The notes below the pieces were generated by a model. That model searched no databases and had not been told where the DNA came from. It saw nothing but the letters and a program-made list of their open reading frames with translations. Shown piece after piece: positions 8,037-16,800 of a stretch of DNA of 64,000 nt. This DNA is from Mycolicibacterium iranicum (GTDB taxonomy: Bacteria > Actinomycetota > Actinomycetes > Mycobacteriales > Mycobacteriaceae). Where the stretch lies: NCBI RefSeq assembly GCF_014190915.1, contig NZ_JACHVU010000011.1, forward strand, positions 1 through 64,000, read 5' to 3'. The position numbers were made by a program, and so were the translations under genes. Position 1 is the stretch's first letter; each line of letters begins with the position of its first letter.

Positions 8037-9521
8037 GTGAGCACGGAGCAGTTTGACGCCGTCATCGTCGGTGCAGGATTCGGCGGCATGGGCGCCGCCA
8101 TCCAGCTCAACAGGCTCGGCTACCAGAACATCGCGATTCTGGACCGTGAGGACGATCTCGGTGGAACGTGGCACGTCAACCGTTACCCAGGGCTGACGGT
8201 TGACGTCCCGTCCACCACCTACTCCTACCGGTTCGAGCCGAACCCGTACTGGTCGCGGCTCTACGCCCCCGGCAGCGAGCTGAAGACCTACGCCGACCAC
8301 GTCGCCGAGAAGTACGACCTGCGCCGGTACATGCAGTTCGGTGTCACGGTCGAGAGCGCCCGCTGGGACGAGGAGAGCCAGAGCTGGCTCGTCTCGCTGG
8401 TCGGCGGACGCACCCTGCAGGCACAGTTCCTCATCCTGGCGACGGGGTACCTGTGCCAGCCCCGGCGTCCCGACATCCCGGGTATCGACGACTTCGCCGG
8501 CACCGTGCTGCACGCCCAGGACTGGGACGACGACTACTCCCTGAAGGGCAAGCGGGCGGCGATCATCGGCACCGGATCCACCGGTGTCCAGCTGATCCCG
8601 AAGCTGGCCGACGATGTCTCGGAGTTGACGGTCTACCAGCGCACGCCTATCTGGGTGATGCCCAAGATGGACTTCGCGTTCGGTCCGGCGGCTCAGCGGA
8701 TCTTCGCGAAGTTCCCTGCCACGCAACGGTTCCTGCGGGTGTCGAGCGACATGTTCATGGACTTCATGGTGACGATCGCGATGTGGAAGTTCCGGCAGTT
8801 CCGCCCGGTCAACCGCGCCGCGGCCGCCATCGGTGGGCTGCACCGGTTCCTAGCGATCCGCGACAAGACGCTGCGCCGCAAGCTCACTCCGTCCTACGAC
8901 TTCGGTTGCAAGCGGCCGACGTTGTCGAACACCTACTACCGCACGTTCACCAAGCCGCACGTGCACCTGGAGACCGCGGGGATCGAGCGGATCGAACCGG
9001 ACGGGATTGTCGACCGGAACGGCATCAAGCGCACCGTCGACACGTTGGTGCTCGCGACGGGCTTCGACGTGTGGGAATCGAACCTGCCCGCCATCGAGGT
9101 GATCGGGCGGCAGGGCCGCAACCTCGGAAAGTGGTGGCGCGAGAACAAGTTCCAGGCCTACGAGGGCGTTACCGTGCCACAGTTCCCGAACATGCTGACC
9201 CAGGCGAGCCCGTACTCGTGGGTGGGCATGTCGTGGTTCGACACGGTGGAATGCCAGATGCGCCACATGGAACGGCTTTTCGGTGAGCTGCAGCGTCGCG
9301 GCGCCCGGACGTTCGAGGTCACCGAGGAAGCCAACGCCGAATTCCTCGACCGGATGCTGACGCTGCTCGACGACACGGTGTTCGTCCTCGGCAACTGCGC
9401 CAACTCCCGGTCCTACTGGTTCAACAACACGGGTGAAGCGCCGCTGTTCCGCCCGACGTCGATCCGTCAGGCTGTCAAAGAGCAGGACAGCTTCCCTCTC
9501 GATCACTACGAGATGGCCTGA
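8037..9521 (+). CDS. Baeyer-Villiger-type flavin monooxygenase (first copy)
   Basis: 494 residues. GAGFGGMG near the N-terminus binds FAD and GTGSTGVQ near residue 179 binds NADPH. Between them FAGTVLHAQDWD fits the Baeyer-Villiger fingerprint FxGxxxHxxxW[PD]. Such enzymes insert oxygen into ketones to form esters or lactones, or oxidise heteroatoms. The GTG start at 8037 lies 33 bases after the secreted hydrolase, and a TAGTAT just upstream could allow a leaderless transcript. A close paralogue lies at 13921-15402. A P450 gene follows 27 bases downstream, so hydrolase, monooxygenase and P450 may form one transcript. Confidence 0.9.
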   Translation: MSTEQFDAVIVGAGFGGMGAAIQLNRLGYQNIAILDREDDLGGTWHVNRYPGLTVDVPSTTYSYRFEPNPYWSRLYAPGSELKTYADHVAEKYDLRRYMQFGVTVESARWDEESQSWLVSLVGGRTLQAQFLILATGYLCQPRRPDIPGIDDFAGTVLHAQDWDDDYSLKGKRAAIIGTGSTGVQLIPKLADDVSELTVYQRTPIWVMPKMDFAFGPAAQRIFAKFPATQRFLRVSSDMFMDFMVTIAMWKFRQFRPVNRAAAAIGGLHRFLAIRDKTLRRKLTPSYDFGCKRPTLSNTYYRTFTKPHVHLETAGIERIEPDGIVDRNGIKRTVDTLVLATGFDVWESNLPAIEVIGRQGRNLGKWWRENKFQAYEGVTVPQFPNMLTQASPYSWVGMSWFDTVECQMRHMERLFGELQRRGARTFEVTEEANAEFLDRMLTLLDDTVFVLGNCANSRSYWFNNTGEAPLFRPTSIRQAVKEQDSFPLDHYEMA

Positions 9522-9548
9522 CCCACCACAGCATGAAGGGGTGACGAA

Positions 9549-10916
9549 ATGGCTACGGCCACCACCGATCCCGTGCGGCTGCCGCCCGGCCCGCGGATTC
9601 CGAAACTCATCCAGGGCGCCGTCGTCCTGGCCGCCCGCTACGGCTCGATCGCCGCACTGGGGCGTCGCTACGGATCGACGTTCACACTGCAGCTGCCCGT
9701 GTTCGGCGAGACCGTGGTCATCAGCGACCCGGTCCTGGTCAAAGATCTCTTCAGCACCAGCCGTGAGCTCGTCGGGCGTCCACAGAACAACCTGGGCGGC
9801 GACGTCCTGGGCCCCGGCTCCATCTTCAACCTCGAAGGTGACGAGCTACTGGCCCGCCGGAAGCTGTTGCTGCCGCCGTTCAACGGCAAGAACATGCGCG
9901 CCTACGAGGACATCACCGAACAAGAGGTGATGCGCGAGATGGAGTCGTGGCCCGAGGGCGTCGAGTTCGAGACGCTGGAACCGATGATGCGGATCACGCT
10001 CAACACGATCCTGCGCGCTGTCTTCGGCGCCAAGGGCGCCGAACTCGACGAGCTGCGGATCGTGATCCCGGCCGCGGTCGAATTCGGTTCCAAGATCGCG
10101 CTTCTGCCGTCCGTGGTGCGCCGCGACGTCGGCGCGTGGAGCCCCGGCGGAAAGTTCGCACGCTACCGCCGCCGGATGGACGAAGTCTGCACCTCGCTCA
10201 TCGCCGATGCCAGGGCCGACCCGAACTTCGCCGACCGCGGTGACGTGTTGTCGCTGCTGCTGCAGGCACGCTACGACAACGGGGAGCCGATTCCGGACTC
10301 GTTCATCGTGGACGAGCTGCTGACGATGCTCGTCGCCGGGCACGAGACCACGTCCACCCAGCTGGCGTGGACGATCGAGCGGATCCGTCGGCATCCCGAG
10401 CTGCTCGCCCGCCTGTCCGACGAGGTGGACGCCGGCGGATCCGAGCTGATGGCGGCGACCATCGCCGAGTCGCAGCGCACCCGTCCGGTGCTCACAGCGG
10501 CGCTCCGTCGTGCTCGGACGCGGATCCGCCTGGGGGAGTGGGTCATTCCCGAGGGTGACACCATCATGGCGAGCACGCAGCTGGCGATGGCCGCCGAGCA
10601 GAGCTTCCCCGACGCCGAGAAGTTCAACCCGGACCGGTTCGTGGGCAACCCGCCCAACCCGTTCGCGTGGATTCCGTTCGGCGGCGGCATGATGCGCTGC
10701 ATCGGCGCGTCCTTCGCCACGATGGAGATGGACGTCACGCTGCGCACCATGCTGCGGGAGTTCCGGCTCGAGCCGACCACCGAGCCGGACGAGAAGCCGC
10801 ACAGCCGCGGGGTCACGGTGACGCCGGGGCGGGGTGGCCGCGCGGTGGTGCGCCGCAGACGCAAGGAAGCACCGCGCAAAACAGGCTCCGTGTCGGTGGC
10901 CGAAACCTCGAGCTAG
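9549..10916 (+). CDS. Cytochrome P450, CYP135/CYP138-like
   Basis: 455 residues. AGHETTS near residue 262 is the I-helix oxygen-activation motif, ESQR is the ExxR motif, and FGGGMMRCIG at 377-386 is the haem loop with C384 as thiolate ligand. Overall wording resembles the mycobacterial CYP135/CYP138 group from memory. The haem loop is unusual because the canonical Arg/His two residues before Cys is Met (M382), with Arg one place later. ATG 9549 has an AAGGGG site 8 bases upstream. It follows the flavin monooxygenase and overlaps the convergent methyltransferase by 4 bases. No ferredoxin gene is adjacent. The substrate is unknown, probably a lipid or sterol-like molecule. Confidence 0.92.
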   Translation: MATATTDPVRLPPGPRIPKLIQGAVVLAARYGSIAALGRRYGSTFTLQLPVFGETVVISDPVLVKDLFSTSRELVGRPQNNLGGDVLGPGSIFNLEGDELLARRKLLLPPFNGKNMRAYEDITEQEVMREMESWPEGVEFETLEPMMRITLNTILRAVFGAKGAELDELRIVIPAAVEFGSKIALLPSVVRRDVGAWSPGGKFARYRRRMDEVCTSLIADARADPNFADRGDVLSLLLQARYDNGEPIPDSFIVDELLTMLVAGHETTSTQLAWTIERIRRHPELLARLSDEVDAGGSELMAATIAESQRTRPVLTAALRRARTRIRLGEWVIPEGDTIMASTQLAMAAEQSFPDAEKFNPDRFVGNPPNPFAWIPFGGGMMRCIGASFATMEMDVTLRTMLREFRLEPTTEPDEKPHSRGVTVTPGRGGRAVVRRRRKEAPRKTGSVSVAETSS

Positions 10917-11740
10917 AAGCGGTACTGCAGTATTCGGGCCTTGCGCGCGATCGACGGCACACGGCGCGACAGTCTGCTCGCCACCCGCAACCCGGCGGGG
11001 AACAGCCGGGTTTCGGGTCGGTGCATCGCGCTGGACTCGTCGATCAGGTGCAGCGCCGGGTTCCAAGACTCGGGCACCCGGGCGTCCTTGAATCCGGGGA
11101 AGTTCCACTGACGGTGCGGTGAGTTCTTCTTGCCCGACGTCACCAGTCGTCCGAACAACTGGTTCGCCTTGCTGACCGGGCCGTAGTCGTTGAAGGCGAC
11201 GACGCCGGAGGTGAAATGCGCGCTGACGCTGCGCAGAATGCCGATGACCGCGTCCTCGTCGAGGAACGCGAACAACCCGTCGGCGACCACGATCGCCGGC
11301 CGGTCCGAGGGGATACCGGCGAGCCAGCCCGGTTTCAGCACATCGGCCGCCACCGAGTGGGCGCGGTCGTGGGCGGGCAGGAGCGCATCGCGCAGCGCGA
11401 TCATGCCGGGCAGATCGACACTGAACCAGTCGACGGTGCCGGGTGGTCGAACCCGGAACACGGCGCTGCTGAGGCCGGCGCCGAGATCGACCACCACGGC
11501 GGACGGATTGGCCGACACGAAGTCCCGGATCCGCTCGTCGAGCATCTTGGCGCGCAGGGCCACCAGCGACACCACGCTGGGTGTCGCGCCGAGAGCGGAG
11601 AAGTCGTGCTCTATCCGACGCACGGTGTCGTCGGCACGCTCATCTCCGAGAATCGGTTCGGCGGAGCGAGAATCGAGTGCGCGGCAGTACTCGGTGAGAA
11701 GCGCAGTCTGTTCGATGGGGGCTAGGCCGCTGACGTCCAT
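10913..11740 (-). CDS. SAM-dependent methyltransferase, leucine carboxyl methyltransferase-like family
   Basis: About 275 residues from ATG 11740 (an ATG at 11758 is possible). VVDLGAGLSS near residue 84 is the SAM-binding motif I. It is followed by WFSVDLPGM, which holds the acidic residue that binds the ribose, and by VVADGLFAFLDEDAV. This layout is typical of the Ppm1/Tcmp-like O-methyltransferases, which methylate carboxyl or hydroxyl groups. It converges on the P450 with a 4-base overlap and is downstream of the secreted hydrolase gene on the same strand. It may cap an acid or alcohol produced by the neighbouring oxygenases; that is inference. Confidence 0.82.
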   Translation of the reverse strand: MDVSGLAPIEQTALLTEYCRALDSRSAEPILGDERADDTVRRIEHDFSALGATPSVVSLVALRAKMLDERIRDFVSANPSAVVVDLGAGLSSAVFRVRPPGTVDWFSVDLPGMIALRDALLPAHDRAHSVAADVLKPGWLAGIPSDRPAIVVADGLFAFLDEDAVIGILRSVSAHFTSGVVAFNDYGPVSKANQLFGRLVTSGKKNSPHRQWNFPGFKDARVPESWNPALHLIDESSAMHRPETRLFPAGLRVASRLSRRVPSIARKARILQYRF

Positions 11741-11758
11741 ACGGCCAGCCAAGCACAT

Positions 11759-12976
11759 CTACTCGTCGCCGGAGTCTCCGCCGTCGCTCGGGGCCGAGTC
11801 CTCGGTCTGGGCCGCGTCCTCGTTCTGCGCCGAGTCCTCGTCGCCCGCCGCGGCGGTGTCGTCGGTGGTCTCGTCAACGGATTCACCGGTGTCGAGGTCG
11901 GCCTCACCGGTGTCGAGGTCTGCTTCGTCGACCACGTCGGGGGTGTCGGTCGAGCCCCCCTCGTCAACGGCCGAACCGGTGTCGCCCGAGGCATCGGTCG
12001 CATCGCCGGCATCGACGGGCGCGTCACCGCCGGCCTCCTCGACCGTCTCGTCGTCGATCGGGGACGACTTCTGCGACGAAGCCCCGGCGTAGGACACGGA
12101 CTGCACCGTCGGGTCCTGCGCCCCCAGCTCCTCTTGCGGCTCTTCGGGTTCCGGCGCCGGGGTGGTGGGCAGACCGGGCGCGGCGGGCAGGTAGGAGCGG
12201 TCGTAGGCCTTCTCGATGATCTCCTTCAGGGGCGTGTTGAGCGCGTCGGCCAGCGCGCTGAGACCCAGCCAGCGCAACGGCTCGAGCAGCGGCAGGTTCT
12301 CGGTGGGCACGAACACGTACGTGATGTTGCCTTCGGTCCACACATAGTTGGCCTCGTCGTAGATGTCGACGGTCTCGTAGTTCTGGTGGGTGATGAAGAA
12401 TCCGGCGTTGGCGTTGAGCAGCGCCAGCAGGTTGAACGGGTTGTCGGGAAAGTCCGAGGCCATGTCGTACTGCTGGGACACGTCGATGACGTGGTAGTCG
12501 CTCTCGGGGAAGGTGGTCTCCCAATCGCGGTCCGACCCACCGTATTTACGCGCGGGGTTCCCCATCAGGACGAAGCTGAGGTCCTGCGCAGTCGGGGCGC
12601 CCTCGGCGCCCTCGTTCTCGAGGATCCAGCGCCCGACCACACGGGCACCCTGGCTGTAGGCGAAGACGATCTGCTTGCCCGTGGTGCCGTCGCGCAGCGC
12701 CTTGTTCAGGGTCGACACCGCCGCACTCGACGACGCGCGGGAGTAGGGCACGTTCTGACACGTGCGGGGCGTCTGACACATCACCCCGCTGAGGTCGTCG
12801 TCGTTACCCCCGGGCAGCAGGCTCAGCGTGAGAACGCGCGTCGGTTCGGTGGGGAAGTAGTTGAAGGGCTCGGCTGACGCACCCGGCATCCCGCCGGCCG
12901 GGATCGCGATCAACGGAACCGCTGCCGCCGCGGCCACCGCCAGTGCTTTCCGCCGCACGCGCGTCACCTTCGCCAT
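11759..12976 (-). CDS. Secreted PE-PPE-domain hydrolase with acidic tail (second copy)
   Basis: About 405 residues from ATG 12976, which has an AAGGGGAG site and opens a signal peptide with a basic start (MAKVTRVRRKALAV) and an Ala-rich core. The PE-PPE-type hydrolase domain follows. FAYSQGA places the nucleophile at S108, again with Ala replacing the first Gly of GxSxG. GNPARKYGG, YDMASDFP and FFITH match the copy at 5694-8003. An acidic tail from about residue 300 is rich in Asp, Glu, Ser and Thr and has two ADLDTGE repeats. It lacks the second module of its longer relative. The gene sits directly upstream of the methyltransferase on the same strand. Confidence 0.85.
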   Translation of the reverse strand: MAKVTRVRRKALAVAAAAAVPLIAIPAGGMPGASAEPFNYFPTEPTRVLTLSLLPGGNDDDLSGVMCQTPRTCQNVPYSRASSSAAVSTLNKALRDGTTGKQIVFAYSQGARVVGRWILENEGAEGAPTAQDLSFVLMGNPARKYGGSDRDWETTFPESDYHVIDVSQQYDMASDFPDNPFNLLALLNANAGFFITHQNYETVDIYDEANYVWTEGNITYVFVPTENLPLLEPLRWLGLSALADALNTPLKEIIEKAYDRSYLPAAPGLPTTPAPEPEEPQEELGAQDPTVQSVSYAGASSQKSSPIDDETVEEAGGDAPVDAGDATDASGDTGSAVDEGGSTDTPDVVDEADLDTGEADLDTGESVDETTDDTAAAGDEDSAQNEDAAQTEDSAPSDGGDSGDE

Positions 12977-13194
12977 GTCTCCCCTTGCCATCGAATCCCC
13001 GAATCGCCGCATCCCGCCAGCACCGTTTGCTGACCACATCATCGTACGCGTGCCGTCACGGTGCTCAGCGGATTTACGCGTCACGAATCGGATCCGTAAC
13101 AACCTTCTTTTCGCTCATCAAGGGCATCGACGGGCGCCCCACCGCCGCCTGCGCGATGTGGATACATAGGTTTGCTAGTTGAGGAACGGCTCCA

Positions 13195-13869
13195 CTACCG
13201 GAGTCGGCCGGCCACGAAGTTCGCGGCTTCCTCCACCATCCCGTTCTTGATGTAGGAGAAGTGTGCGGGGAAGTTGAGGCCCGACGAGCAGAACGGATCG
13301 TCGAGACCGCACAGATCGATCGTCCTGGGGCCGTAGACGCCGCTCATCTGCGGCAGCGGTCCGCCACCGTCGATGTTGCGCAACGGATTGCCGAAAACGG
13401 CGACAGCCGCCACCCGGTCGGCCAGATGCGCGGGCAGCGGTGTCGGGGTGAACCGGCCGAGCGGTCGCGGATCGACGGTGATGAGGTCGATCACCCCGGC
13501 GCCCTGGGAATTCCCCCCGAGCACGAGCTTGGTGCCGGGGCAGTTGTCGGCCATCCACTGAACCCGGCCCGCCGCGTCGCGGGCGCCCATCGGCGCCGAC
13601 GCGTCGAAGTCGAAGCTGGCCGGGTAGTTCACGCCGTACGCACCGACCGATCGCCCACCCATCTTCGCGCGCAGCGAGTCGACGAAAGCATTACCCAGCC
13701 AACCCAGCCCGGGCGGCGCACCGGTCCCGCGGGCGAAGATGACCTCCACATCGGGACAGGGCTGCGCGGCCGCCGACGGCAGACCGACTGCCGTCTGCAC
13801 CGCTGCCATCACCATCAGAACCACCGCACCCAGCGCGCTCGACATCCGCCTCACCAGCATGTGATCCAT
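13195..13869 (-). CDS. Cutinase-family secreted esterase
   Basis: 224 residues. A signal peptide ending near SAAAQP precedes the mature cutinase fold. GGNSQGAGV gives the nucleophile Ser, CGLDDPFC carries the catalytic Asp between two Cys, and FPAHFSY carries the His, all in family order. Mycobacterial cutinase-like proteins (Culp) hydrolyse esters and phospholipids outside the cell. ATG 13869 is used; ATG 13860 is also possible. It is 52 bases from the second flavin monooxygenase upstream on the same strand. Confidence 0.92.
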   Translation of the reverse strand: MDHMLVRRMSSALGAVVLMVMAAVQTAVGLPSAAAQPCPDVEVIFARGTGAPPGLGWLGNAFVDSLRAKMGGRSVGAYGVNYPASFDFDASAPMGARDAAGRVQWMADNCPGTKLVLGGNSQGAGVIDLITVDPRPLGRFTPTPLPAHLADRVAAVAVFGNPLRNIDGGGPLPQMSGVYGPRTIDLCGLDDPFCSSGLNFPAHFSYIKNGMVEEAANFVAGRLR

Positions 13870-13920
13870 GCTGTCACAACACCGTGAGTGCTCGGCTCAC
13901 ACCGGCCCTGAGCTGGTGAT

Positions 13921-15402
13921 TCAGGCGATCGAATAATCGCTGAGCGGAAAGTTGTCGTTCTCCCGGTTGGTCTGATTGGTCGATGCCGGGCGCACCAGGG
14001 TCTCACCGCTGGGGCTGAAGTAGTACGAGCGGGACCGCGCACAGTCTCCGAGACCGAACACCGTCTTGCCCAAGAGCTTCGACATCCGCTCGCGGAACCG
14101 GGCATTCGCCTCGGGCGTCACCTCGAAGGTCACTGCGTCGCGCCGTTTGACCTCGCCGAACAGGCGGTCCATGTGGCGCATCTGGTACTCGACGGTGTTG
14201 AAGAACGACAGCCCACTGGAGGCGTAGGGACCCGCCAGGCTCAGGAAGTTCGGGAACGCCGGGATGGAGACGCCCTGATAAGCCTGGAAGCCGTTGTCAC
14301 GCCACCACTTCCCGAGGTTGCGGGCATCGCGGCCGATGATCTCGATGGCCGGGATGTTGGCCTCCCAGAGGTCGAATCCCGTGCACAGGACCAAGGTGTC
14401 GATCTCGGTCTTGGTGCCGTCGCACGAAACGATGCCGTCCGCCTCGACGCGTTCGATGCCTGCCGCCTGCAGGTGCACGTGAGGTTTGGTGAACATGCGG
14501 TAGTAGGAATTCGAGTAGGTCGGACGCTTGCAGCCGAACTCGTACTCCGGGGTCAGCTTGGCGCGCAAGGCCTTGTCGCGGATGGAGACGAACCGCAGCG
14601 CACTCGACGTGAGGTTCGCGACGGTGTTGAGCTGCCGGAAGTACTTGAAGTTCAGCACCGACAGAATCATCATCGCTTCGAGGTTGACGTCGCTCGTCCA
14701 CCGGAATGCCCGCTGCAGCAGGGGCAGCCGGGCGAACAACCGCCGGAGGAACGGCGGAATGGGGAAGTCGATCTTCGGCACGACGTGGATCGGCGTGCGC
14801 TGATAGACCGTCAGTTCGGCGGCCTCTTTGGACAGTTGGGGGATCAACTGTACGGCGGTCGCGCCGGTGCCGATCAGACCGATGCGTTCGCCGGCGGGGG
14901 AGTAGGTGTCGTCCCAGTCCATGCTGTGCAGGATGCGCCCGGCGAAATCCTCGATGCCCGGGATGTCGGGCTTCCGCGGCTGCGAGAGGTATCCGGTGGC
15001 GGTGATCAGGAACCTCGTGGTGAGGGTCTCACCACTCGACAGGGCGACGTGCCATGCCTTGGCGTCCTCGTCCCAGTGCGCGCCGTCGACGGGGCTGTTG
15101 AACCGCATGTGCCGGCGGACGTCGTACTTGTCGGCGACGTGATCGGCGTATTGCTTCAGCTCGTTACCCGGCGCATAAAGCCGCGACCAGTAGGGGTTTG
15201 GCTCGAACCAGTAGGAATAGGTGGGCGACGGGATGTCCACCGCCAGCCCCGGATAGTGGTTGACGTGCCACGTCCCGCCCAGATCATCCTCGCGGTCGAC
15301 GATGAGAATGTTCTCGTAGCCCATTTTCTTGAGCTGGATGGCGGCCCCCATACCGCCGAAGCCAGCACCGACGACGATGACGTCGTACTGCGGATCACCC
15401 AT
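13921..15402 (-). CDS. Baeyer-Villiger-type flavin monooxygenase (second copy)
   Basis: 493 residues, closely similar to the product at 8037-9521 along its length. It has the FAD motif GAGFGGMG, the fingerprint FAGRILHSMDWD and the NADPH motif GTGATAVQ. ATG 15402 aligns exactly with the start of the paralogue; a TTG at 15411 is an alternative with a closer AGG. Cutinase follows downstream. The pair probably arose by duplication inside the island and then diverged in substrate range. Confidence 0.9.
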   Translation of the reverse strand: MGDPQYDVIVVGAGFGGMGAAIQLKKMGYENILIVDREDDLGGTWHVNHYPGLAVDIPSPTYSYWFEPNPYWSRLYAPGNELKQYADHVADKYDVRRHMRFNSPVDGAHWDEDAKAWHVALSSGETLTTRFLITATGYLSQPRKPDIPGIEDFAGRILHSMDWDDTYSPAGERIGLIGTGATAVQLIPQLSKEAAELTVYQRTPIHVVPKIDFPIPPFLRRLFARLPLLQRAFRWTSDVNLEAMMILSVLNFKYFRQLNTVANLTSSALRFVSIRDKALRAKLTPEYEFGCKRPTYSNSYYRMFTKPHVHLQAAGIERVEADGIVSCDGTKTEIDTLVLCTGFDLWEANIPAIEIIGRDARNLGKWWRDNGFQAYQGVSIPAFPNFLSLAGPYASSGLSFFNTVEYQMRHMDRLFGEVKRRDAVTFEVTPEANARFRERMSKLLGKTVFGLGDCARSRSYYFSPSGETLVRPASTNQTNRENDNFPLSDYSIA

Positions 15403-15498
15403 GGACAACAACGCTACCTCACAGCAAATGGTTCATCAGCCCGCGAATCCTAGGCTGGGAGTCCTCTGACCGCCCGCTGCGAACAGCTGCCGACACCA

Positions 15499-15526
15499 CG
15501 AAGCCCCGGCGTATGCCGGGGCTTCG
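15499..15526 (-). terminator. Intrinsic-type hairpin after the third secreted hydrolase
   Basis: A perfect 12-bp stem (cgaagccccggc with its complement) closes on a 4-base loop. It lies 42 bases past the stop of the 15568-16800 gene and before the flavin monooxygenase on the same strand. No strong T-run follows, as is common in mycobacteria. Confidence 0.75.
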
Positions 15527-15567
15527 GGCGGGCGTCCTACGTCGGCAGCCTCGAGTGTTCGGGGAGG

Positions 15568-16800
15568 CTACTCCGAGGAGCCGGAGTCAGACGACCCAGA
15601 TCCATCGGACGACGAGTCCCCTGACGAGTCCGATTCCGTTGCGCCGGAATCGCTCTCGTCCTCGTCGCCCGTCTCGGCCGCGTCGGAGTCCGTGGTGTCG
15701 GCTTCCTCTTCGGCCGCAGCTTCGTCGTCGTCGGCGGTGGACAGATCGGTGTCCTCGTCCACGACGTCTTCCTTGTCACCCGTGTCGCCACCGGTGGTCG
15801 AGTCCGACGCATCCGACTCGGCGGTATCGCCGGCGGCGGCGTCGGTGTCAGCCACATCCGTGGTCTCTTCGACGTCGGCGTCGTCCTCGACGACCGCGGC
15901 GGTCTGCTGCACCGACACCGGTGCGGCAAACGAACGCGAGGCCGTCGCGGTCTTGACGTCGTTGCGGGTGTAGCCCGCATCGATCTTGGCCTTCAGCTCG
16001 GCTTCCCGCGGAGCCAGGAACGGCAGGAGTTGCACGATCGGCAGCTTGGCGGTGGGCACGAGGTAGGTGGTCGTCGTCCCGCCCAGGCTGTTGGTCACCC
16101 GCGTGATGTTCCCCTCGGGCGTGACCGCCTCGTAGTCGGAGAACATCATCGGCACGTGGACGAAGATCCCGCCGGCGATCGCGTTCGCCACAGCGAGGAA
16201 GTTCCACCACCGGTCCGGCAGGTCGGCCGCGCCGTCGTACTCACCCGTCACGACGTCGATGTCGTAGATGGTCTGCGGGGCAGGCCGGTAGGTGTAGTCG
16301 TACTGCGGGTTGTACTTGCTGGTGTCGTTGAGCAGCTTCTGACGGCTCGAGTCGGCCACCAGGATGAACTTGACCTGGTCCTTGGTCGGCGCATTGGGAT
16401 CGGCGGCCAGTTCGCGCATGAAGTCGTTGACGACGAGCGAACCGGCGGAGAACCCGACGACCGTGAACTGCTCACCGGCCGCGAGGCGGTCGTAGGCAGC
16501 GTCGAAGTGGGTCGTCAGGTTGGTGATTCCGACGCTGATCGACTGCCCGAGAGTCTGACCGCTTCCGGGGCGCTTGGCCTCGGCCGGCCACTCGACCCCG
16601 TCGAGGATCTCGTTCTCGCGGGCCAACTTGCCACCGAGCAGCGGCGAGATGACGATCTCGTGCATGTCGGGCGTTCCGAGCCCGCCGACAGCAACAGCCG
16701 TTGTCACGGCTGAGGCACCGGTCGACGTGGACAGCGCCAACGCCGCTGAAGCAAAGGCCGTACCGCAGGCGACCCCGGCTTTTCGAATGCTTCTGCGCAT
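15568..16800 (-). CDS. Secreted PE-PPE-domain hydrolase with acidic tail (third copy)
   Basis: About 410 residues. ATG 16800 has a GGGGAG site 6 bases upstream and opens a signal peptide ending near GASA. The hydrolase domain has VGFSAGS with the full GxSxG motif (S118), unlike the other two copies. YDGAADLP and a following HVPM match PE-PPE-family Asp and His regions. The tail (from about 315) is strongly acidic with Ser/Asp/Glu runs and ends in Ser/Gly repeats. It is more distant from the copies at 5694 and 11759 than they are from each other. The upstream region is AT-rich. Confidence 0.84.
   Translation of the reverse strand: MRRSIRKAGVACGTAFASAALALSTSTGASAVTTAVAVGGLGTPDMHEIVISPLLGGKLARENEILDGVEWPAEAKRPGSGQTLGQSISVGITNLTTHFDAAYDRLAAGEQFTVVGFSAGSLVVNDFMRELAADPNAPTKDQVKFILVADSSRQKLLNDTSKYNPQYDYTYRPAPQTIYDIDVVTGEYDGAADLPDRWWNFLAVANAIAGGIFVHVPMMFSDYEAVTPEGNITRVTNSLGGTTTTYLVPTAKLPIVQLLPFLAPREAELKAKIDAGYTRNDVKTATASRSFAAPVSVQQTAAVVEDDADVEETTDVADTDAAAGDTAESDASDSTTGGDTGDKEDVVDEDTDLSTADDDEAAAEEEADTTDSDAAETGDEDESDSGATESDSSGDSSSDGSGSSDSGSSE

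Noticed and set aside
5700..8843. Open frame of over 1000 codons on the minus strand
   Set aside because: It is antisense to the secreted hydrolase and monooxygenase, has no family motif and arises from high GC and codon structure.
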